64,000 bases of DNA from Phytophthora colocasiae. Its lineage: Eukaryota > Oomycota > Peronosporomycetes > Peronosporales > Peronosporaceae. The notes beneath the pieces are model-generated. The model was not told the origin of the DNA, did not search any database, and saw only the letters and a list, made by a program, of their open reading frames with translations. The position numbers were made by a program, and so were the translations under genes. The stretch covers positions 186,001 to 250,000 of the forward strand of contig JAGKQI010000095.1 in NCBI GenBank assembly GCA_018806915.1, in the 5' to 3' direction. Position 1 is the first letter of the stretch, and every line of letters begins with the position of its first letter. Positions 55,451-64,000 of the stretch are shown here, in pieces.

Positions 55451-55585
55451 CTGAAGAAATGACAAATGCATCGCTTGTGTTTGATTGTGTGTTTAACGAT
55501 TTCGGAATGCTATGTATGAATTCCACATATTTTTTGCTAATCTGTCCCGCATGCCACAAGCTTCATCGTAATTCATTGCCGTATC

Positions 55586-56685
55586 TCAACGAATATTTAT
55601 GCGGTCGTCCTCCATCATATCATCGTCGGAGTTTTCTCCTTCAAGTTCATTTTCTGGATCATCAGGCAAACCCTTTTGTAGACGAATAAAATTATGAAGT
55701 ACGCAGCAGGCGCGCACAATTTTTGCTTGTGTATCAACCGAGTATTCGGGTGGCTGCTTCAGAATACGAAATCGTCGCTTCAATACACCAAACGCTCTCT
55801 CAATAACATTGCGTGCCTGTGCATGCCTCAAGTTGTACAACTCCTTGTAGTTTTGAGGGCTAGATTAATCGTAGCACAATTAGTAAAAGAACTAGTTTAA
55901 ATGCAGTACAAGTTTCGTACCGCTCGTTGGCCTGCCCCCACTCCTTCAAATGATAGCGAACCCCTCGATATGGAGTCATCACGTTCGTTGTTAGCCCGTA
56001 CCCAGCGTCACCGAGATCAAATAGTCCATCAGGGTCTTAAATCCCTTCCTTCGTGCATCGGCAAGCACTGTAGAATCTGCTGCCGATCCTGCAACTAGTT
56101 GTGTTAGCAAAACAGGCAATCTCACTCGAAAGTACTGATATTCATACCTTCCCAACCTGAGAGAACGTACGTAAACTGCATGTCGAACGTACAAGCTGCA
56201 AAAACGTTCTGGCTCAGCTTTCCTGATCTGTCACGAAACGACTTTGATTTTTCGCTCGGCACGTACGCCGGGATGTGTGTCCCGTCAAAGGCTAGTCGAC
56301 ATTGATCAAACGGACCGCCGTACTTTGGTTCTTGGCGTAGTATTTGTGATGGAGTATCTGGTAGATGCATATACCTCGATGACATGTTGCACACAACATT
56401 CAAGACTCGATAAAAATGCCTGTTAACAGACAGAACACAGTTTAGTCGTTTATTAGTTGCATCCCAAGTAAACATAACGCTCTACCTGTGAACTTTTTCT
56501 CCGCTGTGCTGAAATCGCTCCTGAAGATCGCTGTTCGACGCATGCTTCGAAATGCAGTAGAGAAACATGGCAGCTCTTTCTTCTACACTGATGCGAGACC
56601 ACTTTGATGACGCATCTGCTTTCGCTAAAGCAACACAAAAGCGTCTGAAGACGGGCTTTGTCATGCGATAGCTCCTAAACATTCG
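55586..56685 (-). pseudogene. Harbinger DDE nuclease with a single-base deletion
   Basis: The first ATG within the element is at 56685. Introns are 56420-56485, 56089-56147 and 55860-55920, all GT-AG. Exon order: helix-turn-helix part (MTKPVFRRFCVAL), then the DDE_Tnp_4 core with D in AFDGTHIPAY, the GWEGSAADS turn across an intron, D in LGDAGYGL, TPYRGVRYHLKEW, and E in ARNVIERAFGVL. Between KGFK and PDGLF near 56025-56030 the frame slips by one base; exon lengths total one short of a multiple of three. It would need trans-supplied nuclease. Convergent with the Myb-like gene. Confidence 0.87.
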
Positions 56686-56758
56686 CTCTGGGTTCCCTTC
56701 GATTACAACACGCAAACGATCGCGATAAAAAATGCAGGTGGATCCAAACAGGCCCTAA

Positions 56759-57153
56759 AGCACTTTTGACAGGTGCCAAGTAGGGGTGTTAAATTTTTAA
56801 TCGTTTCGATTGGTCCAACCACTCGATCGGAAGTGCACGGAATTTAATCGCTGATCGGCCGACCGATCGACGATCCGACTTTTTGCGATCGACTCCAGTT
56901 GGACATACAACCTCTATTATTTAATTGATTCGAATTCAATGAACTTACATATTATTAGACACTTCGGTTTGGCCGATTTGATCGATTCGACTGGTTTCGA
57001 CTCCGATTGATCGATATCGAGAGGTTATCCGGAATGCATATTCCGGATACGGATCCCGAGAAGGAACTCAGACCCCCCTTCGTGAAGGAACCCAGACAAT
57101 CCTCCCTACTCTTCGGCGTGTCCACTGTGTGCGCTGCTCGTCCTCGACCGAGG
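56759..57153. other. Left subterminal region of the hAT element
   Basis: No gene is present before the ATG at 57154. The stretch 56785-57020 repeats GATCGA/TCGATC motifs many times (for example GATCGATTCGACTGG). A possible terminal repeat TAGGGGTGTTAAATTT starts at 56783, just right of the palindrome that surrounds the Harbinger element. I could not find its partner on the right, so the hAT ends are not fixed. Confidence 0.45.
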
Positions 57154-59312
57154 ATGGAGAGTGATCACGATATGGAGCGGGAATGGCCTGGAGAGTTTAA
57201 CAACTGTGAAGTGACAGCGGATGCAGAACCAGAGCCAGAGATTGACGCAGAGGTGGGAGCGTCGATATCGATGTCAAAGGGCACAGAAGCGATCTGTTTA
57301 TCGAGGAGCTTGATGATGGAACCTATTCATGTCTGTGTTGTACTCGCAGTGCAAAGACTCAGATTTGGAACTCGAAAGCGCATACAACTATGCGCAGGCA
57401 TTTGCGAACTTATCATTCAGCTGAATATAAGGGATCTACTGCTTCAAGTGCTTCACAACAAAGTGGCCTTCTGCGCTACTTTGAAAGGTGTGTAAAGCAG
57501 CGAACGGACGGTGAATTTTCTAAGTCATCAGCGGACAGTGCCTTAGTGGATTGGATCGTCGCAGACTCGCAGCCTTTTGAAATTGTCGATGATAAGATGT
57601 TTGTAGCCTTTTGCAATACGCTTCAACCAGGTTACAAGGTTCCTGTTCGGCAGACCGTTCGACGTCATGTAACAATAAAATGGAAAATGGAAAAAGAGCT
57701 GGTGAGGAAGACGCTGATCAGCGAATGTATCGGTTGTCGTACTAGTATGACCACCGATATGTGGACTTCTGCAGCAAAGCGGGGGTACATGGTAGTTACA
57801 CTGCACTGGATGAGATCGGACTGGATCATGCGATCTGTTATTCTGGGTTTTAAGAGAGTTGAGTATCCGCACACGGGTGTTCGGCTTGCCGATCACCTTC
57901 TTGACGTCATAATGGAAATGGATGGCGAGCTGCTAAAGTCGTTATGGGCAATTACGACTGATAACGCGGACAACAATGGCACCATGGTGGATGCGATCAA
58001 TAGTAGCCTACCTAATCAACTCCGTCAGCAAATGGAAATCAACATTGCGTCAACCGCTGCCGTGGAAACGTCCACCGCGATCAATGGCACAGAGGCCCCC
58101 GTAGTTTTTCAAGTTCATTGCATGGCGCATGTCCTTCAATTTGCTGTGAAAGAAGGTCTACAAAAATGCCCTTTTGTCGACAGTAGCATTGGAGTTGTTC
58201 GCGATATTTTGAAGGAGATTGCCGAGTCTCCGTCACTACTCGAAGCCCTAAAGAGCGTGTGCGAGGCGCTGCAAATTCCATTCCGTGTCCCCGAACTTGA
58301 CTGTGTGACTCGCTGGAACAGTACGTGGGATATGGTATCGACTGGTATAAAACTTCCTGTCGAGGAGTTACAGCGACGAATTCGTGAACGCCACACGGGA
58401 TACACAGAATTCAAGATTAGACCTGAAAGTCGCCTTGCGCGTGAGCTTTCTACCGATACGTGGGACGCACTCAGCCAATTTCATTGTTTCTTGACACCGG
58501 TGAAAGCTGCAACCACCATGATGTCTGGAAAAAACTATCGAACGTTTGGTATGGCAGTTGTCGAATTTGATATGATCTCCAAGCGCGCCACAAATGTCGT
58601 TAGGAGCGCCACTTCGCAATACACAATTGCTTTCGCAACAGCCCTTGAGGCGAAACTGGGTGCACACGAAGAAGCCGTGAAAACCCACCTGGCAAAAATT
58701 GCAGCAGTGCTGGATCCAAGAGCGAAGCAGCTGGTGCAAAGTGGGGATGCCGATGTGAAGCCCTTTAAACGATGTGTCTGTGATGAGTATGAATGAAAGT
58801 ATCAACCCACATTCGAGGCTCAGCAACACGAATCTCGCACCCCACAAAGAAGTCCACGGGAAGAGCAAGATGCTGAGCTTTACGATGCGCTCAACGATCT
58901 TATCGACGACTCATGCGGTATTGGAGCACCCACGACATTTGATGATGAACCATTTTCATCTGAACTGGATCGATGGCTGGCCCATCGAGATAAAACCATG
59001 CACAGCAAAACCAAGAGCAGTGAGGTTTGCAAATGGATGAGAAGCCGTGCCGGGTTTCCTCGAATCCAACTGATGGCACTCGATTTCCTCGCCGTGATGG
59101 CAACTTCCGTTTCGAGTGAACTAGCATTTTCGGCTGCAGGGTCCACTGTGAGTGTTACCCGAGCTCGACTTGGAGATGAAGCGGTTCAAGCAGTATCCGA
59201 ATTGCAGTCATTTCTGAAATTCAACAAAGCCACTGAAAAGCTTTTAACCCACCGGCGACCGTTATCCCAGCAAAGCTGGGATAAGAAAAACCTCAGAGAA
59301 AAACCTTGTTAG
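57154..59312 (+). pseudogene. hAT transposase with one in-frame stop
   Basis: The frame from about 57243 has a BED zinc finger (CLCC ... RRHLRTYH), then the hAT core with MTTDMWTSAAKRGY, TTDNADNNGTMV, VHCMAHVLQF (the C/D-x2-H region) and TRWNSTWDM. The dimerisation region is at 59085-59230 with VSSELAFSAAGS and LQSFLKF. TGA at 58794-58796 interrupts the same frame, which then runs on to 59312; CGA to TGA fits the DEYE-KYQPTF context. The probable N-terminus (ATG 57154) is in another frame that joins near 57255, so a frameshift or intron lies there. hAT enzymes cut and paste elements with 8-bp duplications. Confidence 0.85.
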
Positions 59313-59624
59313 AAGCCCTTTCGTCTTTAAAGTGATATTCACGTCGTTTTAGCGAATAGGTGTCGTTTGCGGATTTCTCCCCTGGAACGGTGATGAGCAT
59401 GGCGGGAGGTCTTCCTTGCCGCCATTGGTCGCCAAGCGTTGATTTACTAGAGCGGAGTGCAACTGGCAGGGCACATTTTAGTGGCTTGACGACCTTTTAT
59501 TGCAAGGTAAATTTGTGAAATATGCTTCCGGAAGCGTTTTGCGTGCTGTCTTAACTAGATAATACAGTTCTCTACTACCAGCTATCAAGGGCAAGAGCAG
59601 TAAGCAGAAGGCATCCGTTGGCTG
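59313..59624 (+). other. Possible first exon of the downstream gene
   Basis: An ATG at about 59400 opens a 36-codon frame (MAGGLPCRHWSPSVDLLE...) ending at a GTAAAT donor-like site. I could not join it in frame to 59625, so the link is unproven. No other signal. Confidence 0.25.
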
Positions 59625-60458
59625 GTGACTGGCAAGGACACTCCCTCCCTGGATTTGTATCTGGAAGATGCTGCCATTCCAAGTGATGGAGGCGGGCGAG
59701 AAGCTCCGTACACGTTGCTGTGTATGGTTGTAGCGGTGGAGAAGGCTGACGAAGTATCAGAGGATGTATGGGAGATATACCAGTACGAACGAGATGTCAG
59801 TCCTTTCGAGCGCCTTCTACAAGCGTCAGACGATTTCAGTATGCATACGAACTCTACACGGAAGAAGCTCACGCTGAAACGCAGACAGAAAGCGCACGAA
59901 GATGGAGAGTTAAAGCTCCAAACGAGTTCAGTTCGTGTCCAGGCAGATCTACTGCGGCTTCTATCGTCGACATCAAGCGCTGTCACTAAAAGGAGACTGG
60001 AAGACCAGCTTGAAAGCCTCCGAGTCCAGCAAATTATTGAAACTACTGGTGTTTTCCAGCCTCGACATCTGCAGATCACAGCGCTGGAAGAAGATCCACT
60101 GGAATTCCGTCGCGATACTCATGGTATCGCTCAATTATGGGGTACGTCTACGTGTGAGTGTACTGTGTGAATTGAATTGATGGTTGATTGTCATGTAGGA
60201 CGCAACGTACTGGAAGAACACTACGCTCCTAAGAGTGATCTACTGCGCTTTCTCCATTCCCACTCAGTGCCAGAGATTTTCAAGCGCATGAAGCGGGTAG
60301 TGCGTGACGACCTCAGCACTCGTAACAAACGGCGTATTGCAGCACTCAATGCCAAGGAGAAGGAACGCAAAAAAGAGCTTGAGAAGCAGGGTATTCTGTC
60401 TCCTGAGCAGCAGCTAGAGGCAAAGTTCGACCGACTCCTCAATCCAAGTGTAGCGTAG
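59625..60458 (+). CDS. Host-like protein of unknown function, two exons (5' end unresolved)
   Basis: Exon 1 is open to 60141. The intron 60142-60198 (57 nt, GT-AG, phase 1) joins WG to RNVLEEHY, and the frame ends at a stop at 60456-60458. There is no ATG at the left end, so an upstream exon is missing from my model. The product (about 258 aa from 59625) contains DVSPFERLLQASDDF, a Lys/Arg-rich helix (RKKLTLKRRQKAHED), EDPLEFRRD, and a long charged C-terminal helix likely to be coiled coil (RRIAALNAKEKERKKELEKQ). No enzyme motif seen. The clean intron and even composition argue for a real gene. Confidence 0.6.
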
Positions 60459-60630
60459 AGTGAAGAGCCCCCGGCAAAGGGATCTACAAGCTTTGAAACG
60501 ACGCAGATACCCAATCTTGCGATGGCATCACGTACAAGACAGCCGTTCTTCGGCATCTGCAGCCGTCGACGGCAGTTAGACAAACAGAATGACTCGGCTC
60601 GTAGTCAATACACTCGGAGGTGGCGTCCAA

Positions 60631-60965
60631 TGGCTCGATATCCCTGGATCTTTTCGGTTCTGCTGTTTGGAATTATCACTTTCCCGACAATTGCTGTGTC
60701 AATTGACTACGGAACGTTTACTTGGAGCAAGTGGAACGAGATGCACACGTCTACTTCGGGCTGGACTGCAATCCGAAGGATGTACCGTTCAGGGCCGCGT
60801 GTACGAGCCAAGATATTTGTATCGACACCAGTTGCAATGAGCAACCTGCAGACAAATGCTGTTTTGTTTTGCCAGCAGATCAAGGATTTTATGGAGGTAG
60901 AAACCGTTGATCGAGTACTTCTTGAGTATCTGCAGACGGAAGCCAAATCCGAGACCCCCCGCTGA
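60631..60965 (+). pseudogene. Candidate secreted Cys-rich protein, frameshifted
   Basis: From an ATG at 60631 the frame starts with a signal-peptide-like hydrophobic stretch (WIFSVLLFGIITFPTIAVS). After about residue 30 a second frame becomes protein-like and Cys-rich (GLDCNPKDVPFRAAC, DICIDTSC, DKCCFVLPAD) to about 60890. The change of frame near 60705-60720 has no obvious intron. It may be a pseudogene, or a gene with an intron I miss; it could be an extracellular protein. It lies 170 bp after the preceding gene on the same strand. Confidence 0.35.
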
Positions 60966-61241
60966 GCCGCGACACAAAGTCGATAGTTATAAAAGCGGTT
61001 TTTTGTAGGAGAAAGTGGGCAACCGGTGGCGGGACTACTGGAGGTCTGGCGTTAGTCGCCAGCGAGGTTAGTTTCCCTGGCTCAAAGTGACGGATAAACG
61101 GCTCAATACATATTGGTTCATCAGTGAGCATACATGTAGAAATGGAATGGGTCAACTGTGGCGAAACCTTGGCTTAAGTGCCAGTAATGACTACATATAC
61201 AAATTCTAGTCAAACCGGGCCTTGTGAACTTGTGAAAGAGA
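60966..61241. other. Intergenic region upstream of the DOT1-like gene
   Basis: I see no open frame of note. The stretch 61000-61020 (TTTTTTGTAGGAG) looks like an intron acceptor and may belong to the 3' part of the preceding gene. Confidence 0.3.
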
Positions 61242-61831
61242 ATGGCAGATTTTTCTGATGAAGAAGATCGCCAGCTCGTCCAGCTAGCAGCGACGTACGT
61301 GAAATCTGGACGCCGCGTCAAGTGGTCGTTAGTGGCAGAAAAGATGAGACCACAGAAATGGAGCCCAGAGAAGCTTCAGCAACGTATCAAGACGCTCAAG
61401 CGACGACTAGGAACTGACGTGTTGCAATTTCCGCCGCGATTCTTTCGGAAGTCACTCCAACAAAATAGCAAGAGCCAACGAGTCCAACAAGCGGATAGTA
61501 CGCCCGGAATTACAGATCAATTGATGGTACCGTTGTCTCCCGAAGACACGTACAACGCCACAGAAAGGCTTTTTCGTGTGTTGACTAGGCGCGATGTACG
61601 TGCCAATAAGCGTCAGCTAAATGCTGGGGAGATCACGATGGTAGCAGTATCCAGTTTTATAACTGAAGCAGCCTTTCAAGAGGGCGATGTGTTTCTCGAC
61701 GCTGGATCTGGTATCGGGAACGTTCTCGTCCAGATTGCGTTACAAACTCGGGCGTCTTGCGTGGTGGGCATTGAGATTCAAGACAACTTGGTAGCAAAAG
61801 GGATGAAACTAATCGCGTCAGCAGTTGTGGA
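61242..61831 (+). pseudogene. DOT1-like methyltransferase gene truncated by an LTR
   Basis: The ATG is at 61242. The N-terminal part (1-65) resembles a Myb/SANT helix bundle (DEEDRQLVQLAATYV ... WSLVAEKMR). The second part holds an S-adenosylmethionine-binding core, FLDAGSGIGNVLVQIAL, then VVGIEIQD, the arrangement found in DOT1 histone H3-K79 methyltransferases. The reading frame meets the LTR end (TGTCGCGAAG) at 61832 after about 197 codons; the last few residues and the stop come from the LTR. The rest of the methyltransferase fold is missing from the window. If the gene once extended rightward, its 3' part lies beyond the retrotransposon. Confidence 0.7.
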
Positions 61832-63697
61832 TGTCGCGAAGTCGGTGTAACTTTTACCGCGGTGCAGGGGCGTACAGTGAATCTGGAAGTGTGACTACCG
61901 GCGGTGATACCAGAGTCGCACAGCAAGGTGGGCGTGTGTTACCTTGTGCTGTCCTCGTAGGTTCGTTGTCTTGGTAATGAGACCCTCGCCGGGGTCGTGA
62001 GAATTTGTGTGAGAGTGAGGGTTCCTTGCGTAGACCGTCGGATGTCCTTCTGGTCCTCACAGGAGCGCTTGAGAGTCGAACGTTTTCCGGTGAACACTTG
62101 TGTACGCCGGAGATTTCTGAAGTCAGAAGAGAGATTAATACAATGGGAAGTCCAGTCACTAGACTTCCGATATAACCGCAATATAGAGTTCCGATATACA
62201 AATATGTAGCTGCTCTTATTCTTTCCTGGCCCTTGAGCAGTGGGCTAGTTCTCCAGGTCAACTAGGGAATGTTCACCAGACACCTGGTCTGTCTGGTAAT
62301 CCCGTAACTTCGCGCACCAATATATAGAGGGAAAATAAACCAATACACTATCAGTTATATAACAGTCTACCAAGCGTCTTGAGAGCGACTGTCTAGCTCC
62401 CAAAACCTGTCCAAACGTACAATATGAAATGGGCTACCGTTAGAGACAAGACAAACGACCCAACTAGGAAATGGAATAGGTGGGTCCTCTCAGGTCTCTA
62501 CGTTACGCTGATCTCCACCTAACGGGGCTTGATAGGTGAGAGATCACACGACTCAAAGCTTTGTCGTGGCCTTACACTTTCCAATGAACCGACGAATCGA
62601 CTTTGGGGTTATAACGCAAATTGAACTCGGGGGTACCGATCAAATTGAACTCTGGTTATCTATCTCGTATCTCTCTGTCTTCTATCTTCCATATTCTCAT
62701 ATACACTTGGTCTCAGTATAACTCAGGAACTTTCACTTGGGCTCACTATGGTAGTCGATGCTGCCGATCTTGTCGAGTCGACACTTAATGATGTCATTAC
62801 AGGGATGAGCAGGTTGCGTTTCACTTGATTGCGTGAGGTCGTGTTGGGTACACTTGGTTTTAGTATGGGGTGGACTTCAGAGTGTCAGAGTCTGGTATCC
62901 TGTTCATCAGGGTCTGGAATCATGTGCGTCGGAGACATGTTCATCGGAACCATGTACTCCGGAATCATGTACATCAGAGTTGTAATACCAGAGTCGTAAC
63001 ACTTGGGTCTGATCATCGGAGTCTTTGTACGTCGGAGTCTGTTCATCGGAAACTGGCAATGTCTGGAATATTGCTTATATAAGCCGGACACATCAGACTT
63101 GTGTTGCCAGAACCATGTTCGTCAGACTCATGTACGTCGGACTTCATGTACGTCGGACTCATGTACGTCAGACTTCATGGTGTGATATCCATGCGTGATA
63201 TGAGAAATCCATGAGTGTTTTCAGGGTGCGGAGCACGTATGTTACAACGCACGAAGTCCAGTTGGGATATGCGCGGGGTGCGCTACGTCCGGTGCGCGAT
63301 ACTTGGTATCTTGTGGGTATAACTGTATTCCTTGAACCATCATCGTCACACAGGACGGCAACGGGATGAGGTCTCTCAGAGATACATTCTTCTGAGAGAC
63401 TTTCTGCCAACATTTAGGCACTCATCGTCGGGGAAAGTCCGGCGATCAGACTGAGTGTTGTTGTCTCTCGGAGTTTGTGCACTTTTCCGAGGAACACTTC
63501 TGGTCTATTGGGCCCCTTTGCAGTACAGGTGAAGGTTAATATATATATATAACAGTTTCCTTCCACAGATCCATCATTGTCGCACGGGACATAACCTCGT
63601 CCCACATCCCCCTTTCTCCCATAATCCAGTATATGTCCAATCACATCACAGCGTAACGTCCATATCCACCCGAAAAATCGTAATTAGCAACGTGTCA
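61832..63697 (-). mobile_element. 3' LTR of the same retrotransposon family, copy 2 (inverted)
   Basis: This is an inverted, slightly shorter (1866 bp) copy of 19-1923 with the same TG...CA ends. In sense direction it follows a purine-rich tract, GATGGGGGCGGT, at 63698-63709. That marks it as the 3' LTR of an element whose internal region extends right of the window. It includes the minisatellite. Confidence 0.78.
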
Positions 63698-64000
63698 ACC
63701 GCCCCCATCTGGTCATAATTCGTCAGTGCGGAACTTTCTCCAAACTGAGCATCATGGCCAGGCCAGTACGTCAGAGGTCCCGTGAACATAGTGTAGCTGT
63801 GACGCTCTCAAAACTTCCGGGATTTCAGAGTCTCTGGTGTCCTGTCGCTCAATCTGATTCCATCGGACTCAGAAATAGCCAACTGTCGTATCCCACAAAC
63901 GGCCACATCCCGATTTCCTTTCTGACACACACCTCAGAAGAAGATCCAGCAACGATGGGTTCTCCATTGGCTTCTACTAGTGGCAACGCCTCGGGCACTG
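63698..64000 (-). mobile_element. Internal 3' end of the LTR retrotransposon
   Basis: These bases lie upstream of the 3' LTR in element sense. They hold the polypurine tract next to the LTR and no recognisable protein domain. A stretch near 63750-63775 resembles the 18 bases left of LTR copy 1, linking the two elements. Confidence 0.5.

Larger units (their letters stand above)
54120..56755 (+). mobile_element. PIF/Harbinger DNA transposon with two convergent genes
   Basis: The element is 2636 bp. Ends are inverted: GGTAGTGTTTGGATCCA on the left and GGGCCTGTTTGGATCCA on the right, with TAA on both sides (54117-54119 and 56756-56758), the 3-bp TWA target duplication of this superfamily. It holds a Myb/SANT-like gene (plus) and a DDE nuclease gene (minus), the standard Harbinger pair. 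The left subterminal 230 bases are full of ATCGTGATTT / AAATCACGAT repeats. It is probably non-autonomous because of one base lost in the nuclease. Confidence 0.93.

Noticed and set aside
56783..59312. Exact ends and 8-bp duplication of the hAT element
   Set aside because: A left terminal candidate (TAGGGGTGTTAAATTT) has no clear inverted partner near 59230-59340.
59400..59610. First exon MAGGLPC... joined to the gene at 59625
   Set aside because: No acceptor keeps the frame from the GTAAAT donor, so the joined model was not reported as a gene.
1..64000. CRISPR arrays, bacterial operons, ribosome binding sites, rRNA or tRNA genes
   Set aside because: Introns, LTRs and eukaryotic transposons show a nuclear eukaryotic sequence; no direct-repeat/spacer array or tRNA cloverleaf was seen.

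Overview
The window looks like nuclear DNA of an oomycete, most likely Phytophthora or a close relative; I cannot name the species. Three things point there: Crinkler (CRN) effector genes with the LFLAK header, short introns of about 55-120 nt with GT-AG ends, and a dense, nested set of transposable elements (TEs) typical of gene-sparse, effector-rich regions. Very little is ordinary host gene content.

Layout. 19-1923: 3' LTR of a retrotransposon whose body lies left of the window. 1928-9736: nearly complete Ty3/gypsy chromovirus on the minus strand with matching 402-bp LTRs and a long antisense ORF. 9829-11440: relics (SWIM/MULE-like, possible LINE tail). 11885-23135: block A of a segmental duplication, holding LINE, IS630-like, multi-Tudor and CRN relics and one complete CRN NTPase gene. 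24067-27668: piggyBac-1, apparently intact, inserted into an EF-hand ORF. 28273-30686: an unidentified ORF and a partial second gypsy. 30687-34626: third CRN cluster, carrying an apparently intact pogo-like element with TA target duplication. 34890-35861: broken DGAT2-like gene. 36554-40616: piggyBac-2, frameshifted. 40883-42559: LINE ORF1. 42492-53746: duplication block B with a second complete CRN gene. 53755-59312: LTR fragment, two-gene PIF/Harbinger element, then a hAT transposase with one stop. 59600-61831: three host-like genes, the last (DOT1-like) cut by an LTR. 61832-63697: inverted copy of the first LTR; its internal region runs off the right edge.

The two intact CRN proteins (663 and 669 aa) are nearly identical from the P-loop to the C-terminus but differ strongly in the N-terminal header and upstream DNA. 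This is a recent header exchange or gene-conversion boundary in an otherwise near-identical 11.25-kb duplication. The third CRN cluster serves as an outgroup: it shows the empty pogo target site in blocks A and B and a 35-bp micro-inversion shared by A and B.

Intron positions and frames were worked out by hand from splice signals and family conservation. Families are assigned from motifs recalled, not from database searches.
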